From CAZDET01 sp964504335 (GTDB lineage: Bacteria > Bacteroidota > Bacteroidia > Chitinophagales > Saprospiraceae), in the NCBI GenBank assembly GCA_964504335.1, contig CAZDET010000051.1, positions 1-38,514 of the forward strand: 38,514 bases of DNA, given 5' to 3'. Below are positions 33,462 through 38,514 of this stretch, piece by piece; within the stretch, counting starts at the first letter, position 1, and every line of letters starts with the position of its first letter. The position numbers and the translations under genes were made by a program. The notes under the pieces were generated by a model. The model was not told the DNA's origin, made no database searches, and saw nothing but the letters and a program-made list of their open reading frames with translations.

Positions 33462-34244
33462 ATGACCACCGAAAAAAGTCCATTGGCTACAGTAGTAGTC
33501 ATCGCTTATAATGAAGAAAAATACATTGGCCCTACGCTTCGGTCCATCCAGCAGCAGGTCACGGATTTTGGGTTCGATATTTTGGTGGTCGATAACCGAT
33601 CCACCGATCGAACCGCGGAAGTGGTGCGCGAACTTGGCATCGAGTGCGTCTACTGTGAGCGGCCTGGCCCTGGTTCGGCGCGCCAGTTCGGGTTGGAGCG
33701 TTGCACTACCGAATTCACCATCAGCGCCGATGCCGATACCTACTATCCCCCCGGGTGGTTGCAGCTAATGGTCGATACGTTGGAGAATCGTCCCGAAGTC
33801 GTTTGTGCGTACCCCGTCTACTACTTCAAGACACGCACGTTTAGCGATCTGGTCTACAATGTGTCTCGACGGGTTTTGCGCGAGCTCAATCAAATCAAGC
33901 GGCCCTATTTAAATGCTACGGGTTGTAGCCTGGTAATGCGCACTAAATACGCGCAGCAGGTAGGCTACGACACGCGCGTCGTGCAAGCCGATGGGCGCAT
34001 TGGTTTTTACCGCGGGGAGGATGGCCGGATTGCTTATGAACTACAACAGTTTGGTAAACTGCATCTAATCCGCGACTGGCGGCGCAGTCCGATCACATCC
34101 AACCGCTACGCGCATACCGGAGGTCTGTGGAAAAACTTCGTGCAGCGCTTACTGCGGGAAGGAAAGCGAATCGGGCACTTCTTCACCAAAATTGAATCAC
34201 ACGATGCGAAAAAAAGCGAATCCGACATCGTCTGGATTGGTTGA
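33462..34244 (+). CDS. GT2 glycosyltransferase
   Basis: 260 residues from the ATG at 33462 (MTTEKSPLATVVVIAYNEE); the open frame extends upstream without homology. GT-A motifs: VVVIAYNEEKYIGPTLRSI (11-29), ILVVDNRSTDRT (40-51), PGPGSARQFGLE and SADADTYYP with DAD at 90-92. A later block (RGEDGRIAYELQQFG) supplies the acidic catalytic region. No membrane helix. Last gene of the long polysaccharide operon, convergent with the LytTR regulator gene, whose stop codon is only three bases away. Sugar specificity unknown. Confidence 0.88.
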   Translation: MTTEKSPLATVVVIAYNEEKYIGPTLRSIQQQVTDFGFDILVVDNRSTDRTAEVVRELGIECVYCERPGPGSARQFGLERCTTEFTISADADTYYPPGWLQLMVDTLENRPEVVCAYPVYYFKTRTFSDLVYNVSRRVLRELNQIKRPYLNATGCSLVMRTKYAQQVGYDTRVVQADGRIGFYRGEDGRIAYELQQFGKLHLIRDWRRSPITSNRYAHTGGLWKNFVQRLLREGKRIGHFFTKIESHDAKKSESDIVWIG

Positions 34245-34247
34245 GGA

Positions 34248-34943
34248 TTAAATAGGATCGATCCGCTTGAGCAACAAAGGCTTGAACTGCCGGGAGACGG
34301 GGATTACTTTTCGATCGATGACAATGGTGTTTTCTTCGATGTCCTTGATCTTGCTCAGGTTGATAATAAACGACCGATGCACCTTCATCAGCTGGGGGTG
34401 CTGCAGGCGTTGGTCTACTCGTTTGAGCGTAGAATGAACGAGGTACTGACCCTGGCCCGTCTGGAAGCTTACGTAGTCGCCTACTGTTTCGATGTAGAGC
34501 AAGTCGTCGATTTCGATGCGAACAATCCGCCCGTTCGAGCGAATGAACAATTGCTCTCCAATCTGGGGCGGGTCTTCGGCACGCGTCGAAGCGCGCACCC
34601 GATCCACGGCCATTTTCAGCCGGGCTAGGGTAGGGGGCTTCCCTACAAAGTCAACGACGCGATCCTTAAATTCGAATGCATCGACGGCGTGTTCCGTTTT
34701 GGAAGATACAAACACGATGTACGGAAGTTGAACGGTCTGGCGCACCAAATCCATCCCACTCCAGCCGGGCATTTCGATATCCAGGAAGAGAAAGTCGACC
34801 CAGTTTTTGTCGAGAAACTCGACGACTTCCGAGGCATTTTTGCAGGTATCTACCACATCCAGGCCGTCAATTTTTTGACAGTGCAGCAAAAGCGATTGAC
34901 GGGCCATTTCGTCATCATCAACAATCAAACAGCGTAATTCCAT
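34248..34943 (-). CDS. LytTR-family response regulator
   Basis: 231 residues. Receiver (about 1-118) with pocket Asp9/Asp10/Asp11, phospho-acceptor Asp55 (LFLDIEMPGWSG), Ser80/Ser81 and Lys102 (VGKPPT). Then a LytTR DNA-binding domain (about 130-230) with the hallmarks FIRSNGRIVRIEIDDLLYIETVGDYVSFQT, STLKRVDQRL, LMKVHRSFIINL and VIDRKVIPVSRQFK. It should bind paired direct repeats upstream of target genes when phosphorylated. Preceded by an HPt gene on the same strand with a 30-base gap, so the two are probably one operon. No LytS-type kinase is adjacent, hence a phosphorelay through the HPt protein is plausible. Confidence 0.93.
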   Translation of the reverse strand: MELRCLIVDDDEMARQSLLLHCQKIDGLDVVDTCKNASEVVEFLDKNWVDFLFLDIEMPGWSGMDLVRQTVQLPYIVFVSSKTEHAVDAFEFKDRVVDFVGKPPTLARLKMAVDRVRASTRAEDPPQIGEQLFIRSNGRIVRIEIDDLLYIETVGDYVSFQTGQGQYLVHSTLKRVDQRLQHPQLMKVHRSFIINLSKIKDIEENTIVIDRKVIPVSRQFKPLLLKRIDPI

Positions 34944-34973
34944 GTAACAATCGGCCTTCCAGGCTCATTATTT

Positions 34974-35387
34974 CTAGGCATAACGGCGAAGCTCCTTCTG
35001 TAATTGCCGGGCCACCAGCAGAGCCGCAGTTAGTTGGCGGTTTACCTTGTGCATGGTCGGTGATACCACGGAGCATTGTGGTTGACCCTGGAGCATCGAT
35101 TCTAGTCGACTGACGGTGTGGTAGAGGTTATCAAGTCCTACCATCGCAAAATTCGGCTTGATACTGTGGGCAATGGAGGCCGCCTGCTTCCAGTTTTCTT
35201 CCCGGATGGCCGCATCGAGCGATTGAACCTCCTCGGGAATACTTTCCGTAAATAACTGAAGCATGTAGCGGTAGTGGGTATAATTGCCCTGATACATTCG
35301 CTGCACAATTTTTGGGTTGAACTCAATAGGAAATCGAACCGCCGGCTGTTGTGCACTCCGTGTTTTTGTGTTTCTCGATAAGAACAT
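34974..35387 (-). CDS. Stand-alone HPt (histidine phosphotransfer) domain protein
   Basis: 137 residues, mostly helical. The phospho-acceptor is His74 in SIAHSIKPNFAMVG, the same HSxKPN motif as His1026 of the hybrid kinase (VHSMKPNLMMLG). That suggests either common ancestry or shared partners. Leading residues 1-25 are basic and poorly structured. No catalytic kinase part. It should shuttle phosphate between receivers, most obviously towards the LytTR regulator encoded 30 bases downstream. Confidence 0.85.
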   Translation of the reverse strand: MFLSRNTKTRSAQQPAVRFPIEFNPKIVQRMYQGNYTHYRYMLQLFTESIPEEVQSLDAAIREENWKQAASIAHSIKPNFAMVGLDNLYHTVSRLESMLQGQPQCSVVSPTMHKVNRQLTAALLVARQLQKELRRYA

Positions 35388-35725
35388 TACAATCTGTTAA
35401 AAGGTGACTATCCTGAGATTGTGCAGTTCGTGTTTGCCTAGTAGGGGACGTTCTTTTTATTCGATTGCTTATTACATACGTGGCAGGTAAGGCATTTGTT
35501 ACTACATTGAATGTTAAAGTGATATATTAGAATAAATGCAAATAAGAGCTGGCTACAGCTTATCGATTCAATTCTACCAATCTCCGACCAATTCCTGCCA
35601 AACTCCGAAGACCGGGGGGGTAAATTTTTCTGATTGAAGACCTTTGAGGTGAATCTGGTACTCTTCCGGCCATCCGGATAGAGTAAGCTAATTTTTGCAG
35701 ACGTTTCAACAAGCTATAATCCCGT
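35388..35725. other. 338-base intergenic region
   Basis: Divergent spacer between the HPt gene (minus) and the LruC lipoprotein gene (plus). Positions about 35455-35545 are AT-rich. A small inverted repeat, AGCTG/CAGCT, is at 35547-35560. Two imperfect -7-like words are TAAATTTT at 35621 and AATTTTTG at 35690, neither with a good TTTG at proper distance. I see no coding sequence here. Confidence 0.55.
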
Positions 35726-37819
35726 ATGAAATACGTCATCTTGACCCTGCTGCCGTTGTTGTTGCTCACAGCCTGTTTTAAAGTCGATCCTCCGGAGATC
35801 GAGCCCGACGCGGGAAATCCGGAAGAGGAAGACGCGCTCGTGGCACCCGAAGGATTTGATTTTGACATGGTATACGATTATCAGTTTTCCGTGGAGGTGC
35901 ACTATCCGGACGGGCGGCCCGCGGAAGGAGTTCCCTTCTGGGTCTACTCTGCCAGACCGAAGGATGGTGGCCGGTTGTTGTCGAAGATTCTATCGGACGA
36001 AAACGGGCAATTTGATTTGCAGCTCAGCCTGCCGGCTACCCAGCGGGAAGTGATTGCTTACACCACGGAGCGGGATATTCCGATGGCCCAGGTGATTCCG
36101 TTGTCGAGTCTCAATCGGGTTGAGCCCCGCAGCGGCGGCTCTACCTATCAGTGGGGAGAGGACCCCCAAACGAACGGCGCCTACGAACTCTACGAGATGC
36201 TGCAATCCTTGTACAATGTGGAAAATGACAACTGCCCGGTCAAATTTTACCAGGTATTGGGCAATACCCTCAAGCAGCTTAATCCGATTGATGGAACGTA
36301 CGTCACAATCGGTAGTGCCAGTAGAAATTTCAACGGTATTGGCCTCAATACTGAAGATGGCGAGCTGTACGGCATCAGCCGCAATGGAAACGATAACGAG
36401 TTGTGGCTCATCAACAAGGATACGGGAGCAGAAACCAACCTGGGGGCGGTTACCAATATGACCGGGGGAGGCTACTCTTACCGAAGCGACTTCGATCTGG
36501 ACGGTAACCTGACGATTATTAATAAAATAAATGGAACCTGGACATTGGCCCAAATTGATGTCTCGGCATTTGACTCCGTGAAGACCGCCACTTTCATACC
36601 CCTGACAGCTACCACCAGCGTCTCCAATATTTACGATATTGCCTATCACCACGAGCAGAATGTATATTATTCGCTAGATCAGACGGGCAACGTAATCCGA
36701 ATTGACCCCACTGCCAAAACAATCGGCATGGTAGGGGATTTCGGTAACATCACTGGAAATGTGACGGTTGGGGCCGTTTGGTCGGATGTGGAAGGCTACC
36801 TCTTTTTCAGCGAAAACAATGGCGGCCGCATCTTCTTTTCGGAAGTAGACGATTCGGGTAACCCCTTTAATTTCAGGCATATATCAACCGGAGGGACTAC
36901 CTCGAACAACGACGGTGCTGCCTGTGTATTAGCTCCCTCTCCCTTCGATCTGATTACGGACACTGACAACGACGGTACCCCCGATTTGCTCGACGAGAGT
37001 CCGGACGATCCCAACATCGAGGTCGTACCGACCAGCCTTCCGCTGGGGGCGGGCAATACCGGTACCTACGCCTTCGAGGACAAGTGGCCGGATCTGGGAG
37101 ACTATGACTTCAATGACGTGGTCATCGATTATGCTTATAATTTTACGCTCAATTCGGGAGGGAAGGTAACGGACATCGAGGCAACCTTCGTAGTGAAATC
37201 TATCGGAGCTGCCTGGGAAAACGGTTTCGGCTTCTCGCTGGAGGGACTAACGCCTAGCAAGATTCAGTCGGTGACGGGCACCGAAGCCAGTAGCATAAGC
37301 ACCCTGGCAAACGGCTGTGAGTCGGGCCAGCGCAAAGCGGTTATCGTCGTGTTTGATGATGGTCACGCTCTGTTTGGGCCGGTTACAACCCGGCAGCCTA
37401 TTAATACGCTGCAAAACCGATCGTTGCTCTCGCCGGATACCATCACCGTTGATATTAAGTTGAATAGCCCTGCCTCCACCGCGGAGATTGGCCTGATCAA
37501 TCCCTTCATCTTTTCGGCGGGCGACCGCGGGCGGGAGATCCATCTGATGAACTATCCGCCTACGGATTTGGTGGATCCCACCTATTTCGGTACCCGAAGC
37601 GACCGGAGCCAAAGTGCACAGGGAAAATACTACCTCGACGAGAATAACTTCCCCTGGGGCTTGAGCTTCCCTACCACCTTTACCTATCCGGCCGAACGGA
37701 TAAACGTGAGAACGAGTTATACTTCATTCGATACTTGGGTTACATCTTCCGGTGCGTCCCAGGTCGATTGGTACCTGCCGAATAAGTCGGTAACCAGTAA
37801 AGTGATAACCTGGCGATAA
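35726..37819 (+). CDS. LruC/DUF4842 domain surface lipoprotein
   Basis: 697 residues. The N-terminus is a lipoprotein signal with lipobox LLTAC (lipidated Cys17), followed by an acidic linker (20-36). Residues 50-130 look like a small beta-sandwich, and 170-400 like a propeller of DUF6923 type (repeats such as NGIGLNTEDGELYGISRN and IDPTAKTIGMVGDFGN). A thrombospondin-3-like calcium loop, DTDNDGTPDLLDESPDDP (412-429), precedes the LruC/DUF4842 domain (about 435-690) with its hallmark FEDKWPDLGDYDFNDVVIDY (450-469). Probably anchored in the outer membrane facing outward. LruC proteins are common in Bacteroidota and gammaproteobacteria but their role is poorly known. It stands alone between the regulator genes. 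Confidence 0.88.
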   Translation: MKYVILTLLPLLLLTACFKVDPPEIEPDAGNPEEEDALVAPEGFDFDMVYDYQFSVEVHYPDGRPAEGVPFWVYSARPKDGGRLLSKILSDENGQFDLQLSLPATQREVIAYTTERDIPMAQVIPLSSLNRVEPRSGGSTYQWGEDPQTNGAYELYEMLQSLYNVENDNCPVKFYQVLGNTLKQLNPIDGTYVTIGSASRNFNGIGLNTEDGELYGISRNGNDNELWLINKDTGAETNLGAVTNMTGGGYSYRSDFDLDGNLTIINKINGTWTLAQIDVSAFDSVKTATFIPLTATTSVSNIYDIAYHHEQNVYYSLDQTGNVIRIDPTAKTIGMVGDFGNITGNVTVGAVWSDVEGYLFFSENNGGRIFFSEVDDSGNPFNFRHISTGGTTSNNDGAACVLAPSPFDLITDTDNDGTPDLLDESPDDPNIEVVPTSLPLGAGNTGTYAFEDKWPDLGDYDFNDVVIDYAYNFTLNSGGKVTDIEATFVVKSIGAAWENGFGFSLEGLTPSKIQSVTGTEASSISTLANGCESGQRKAVIVVFDDGHALFGPVTTRQPINTLQNRSLLSPDTITVDIKLNSPASTAEIGLINPFIFSAGDRGREIHLMNYPPTDLVDPTYFGTRSDRSQSAQGKYYLDENNFPWGLSFPTTFTYPAERINVRTSYTSFDTWVTSSGASQVDWYLPNKSVTSKVITWR

Positions 37820-37850
37820 GCAATTAGCCTGTCACAAATCTTCTGGAATT

Positions 37851-37877
37851 GTCCCATCGTCCATCCGACGATGGGAC
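37851..37877. terminator. Perfect 11-bp hairpin downstream of the lipoprotein gene
   Basis: GTCCCATCGTC (37851-37861) pairs perfectly with GACGATGGGAC (37867-37877) around a five-base loop, 31 bases after the LruC stop codon. There is no T-run on either side, so it may be a rho-assisted or 3'-end-protecting structure, or a protein-binding palindrome, rather than a classical intrinsic terminator. Confidence 0.5.
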
Positions 37878-38036
37878 TATCTTGCGTGGCAAAAGGACAA
37901 TCCAAGCCAGAATTGGACGAGAACAGCCAAATAGTACTCCTGCATACGAACATGATGCCCATATCGTGTCGATCGTTCCGGAAGGTGCCGGTATATTTGC
38001 GATCGCGCGAGTTCATTTTTGCACGAACGTACGGCA

Positions 38037-38429
38037 ATGCTTCAATTGATCTACATAGAGAATACGGTTATTGACCGAACCTACTTTTCTTTCCTGCAGC
38101 AGCAGCATTTTCCGGACTTGGACGTCCGGATCTACGATTGTCCGGATTCTGTACTGGATGATCTGCGTGATTCCAACAGGAACGAGCTTCCTTCGGTCAT
38201 CATCACCGATATCAATATGCCCACAATGAGTGGATTTGATTTGGTGGAAGAACTGGAGGAAGTCTATGAAGGAAACACCTTTCCGCGTCTTTTTCTTACC
38301 ACTGCACACCGAACTAAACGGGACATTCAGCGAGTAAAGGAGTTGCCTCGAGTCATCGATATTCTCGACAAGCCAATCACCGCCGAAATGCTGGGAGCTA
38401 TTCTCTCGCAAGGCGTGTTGTGTAGCTAG
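38037..38429 (+). CDS. Stand-alone receiver-domain response regulator (atypical acidic pocket)
   Basis: 130 residues from the ATG at 38037; an upstream TTG start is unlikely. Phospho-acceptor Asp58 (IITDINMPTMSG), Thr88/Thr89 and Lys112 (ILDKPIT) are in place. The acidic pocket after the first strand reads IYIENTVIDR, with Glu8 but Asn9 where Asp is usual, so magnesium binding may be weaker. No output domain. It lies alone, followed closely by a strong terminator. A third lone receiver in the same window as the hybrid kinase and the HPt proteins. Confidence 0.87.
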   Translation: MLQLIYIENTVIDRTYFSFLQQQHFPDLDVRIYDCPDSVLDDLRDSNRNELPSVIITDINMPTMSGFDLVEELEEVYEGNTFPRLFLTTAHRTKRDIQRVKELPRVIDILDKPITAEMLGAILSQGVLCS

Positions 38430-38456
38430 AGCACAAAGCTAGCAGGCCTTACATAG

Positions 38457-38503
38457 AAAACGGCCCGTTGGATGGAGATTATCCCAATCCAACGGGCCGT
38501 TTT
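38457..38503. terminator. Strong rho-independent terminator
   Basis: A 17-base stem, AAAACGGCCCGTTGGAT (38457-38473), pairs perfectly with 38487-38503 around a 13-base loop, followed by CTTTTATTTTA. It is about 28 bases after the stop of the lone receiver gene. The A-run on its left side makes it potentially bidirectional. Confidence 0.93.
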
Positions 38504-38514
38504 CTTTTATTTTA

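Noticed and set aside
1..38514. tRNA, rRNA, CRISPR array, insertion sequence or prophage
   Set aside because: No cloverleaf, conserved rRNA block, spaced direct repeats, transposase or phage structural protein was recognised on either strand.

Overview
The window looks like a chromosomal segment of a member of the Bacteroidota, most likely a marine Saprospiria or Lewinella-type bacterium. The reasons are secreted proteins with type IX secretion (T9SS) type A C-terminal sorting domains, a choice-of-anchor B protein, a LruC/DUF4842 surface lipoprotein, mostly absent Shine-Dalgarno sequences, and one TAnnTTTG-type -7 promoter element. The taxonomic placement is inference from gene content. I see no tRNA, rRNA, CRISPR array, transposase or phage gene.

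Layout. Positions 1-8000 are housekeeping and surface functions: a possible gene tail with a terminator, a secreted trypsin-like protease with dockerin-like repeats (+), and then on the minus strand a GlgX-type debranching enzyme, an aspartate/glutamate racemase, a choice-of-anchor B T9SS protein and a MenI-like thioesterase. Positions 8194-14002 form a plus-strand signalling operon: an NtrC-family sigma-54 activator, a FIST-domain protein and a soluble PAS-rich hybrid histidine kinase with its own receiver and HPt, ending in a bidirectional terminator. Two secreted proteins (beta-helix; lamin-tail plus T9SS domain) follow on the minus strand, then a lone receiver protein (+).

Positions 17474-34244 are an exopolysaccharide locus. 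A minus-strand operon carries a stand-alone receiver, a polyprenyl-phosphate sugar transferase whose N-terminus resembles a receiver without its phospho-aspartate, and a sulfotransferase. It diverges from a tightly packed plus-strand operon: a half-size TolC-like protein, a Wzc-like co-polymerase with a degraded kinase domain, a GT4 glycosyltransferase, a Wzy-like polymerase, a synthase-like GT2, an FkbM methyltransferase, a 44-codon membrane micro-ORF, another GT4, a Wzx flippase, a SAM methyltransferase and three GT2 enzymes. Expected product: a lipid-linked, Wzx/Wzy-assembled, methylated and probably sulfated polysaccharide.

The locus is bracketed by more phosphorelay parts: a lone HPt protein plus a LytTR response regulator (34248-35387, minus) and another lone receiver (38037-38429, plus) beyond a LruC lipoprotein. 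The hybrid kinase, two HPt modules, three lone receivers, one NtrC-type and one LytTR-type output regulator, and a pseudo-receiver fused to the initiating sugar transferase suggest a branched phosphorelay controlling polysaccharide synthesis at both gene-expression and enzyme level. That wiring is inference. The most unusual individual items are the half-size TolC, the crippled BY-kinase domain and the pseudo-receiver fusion.
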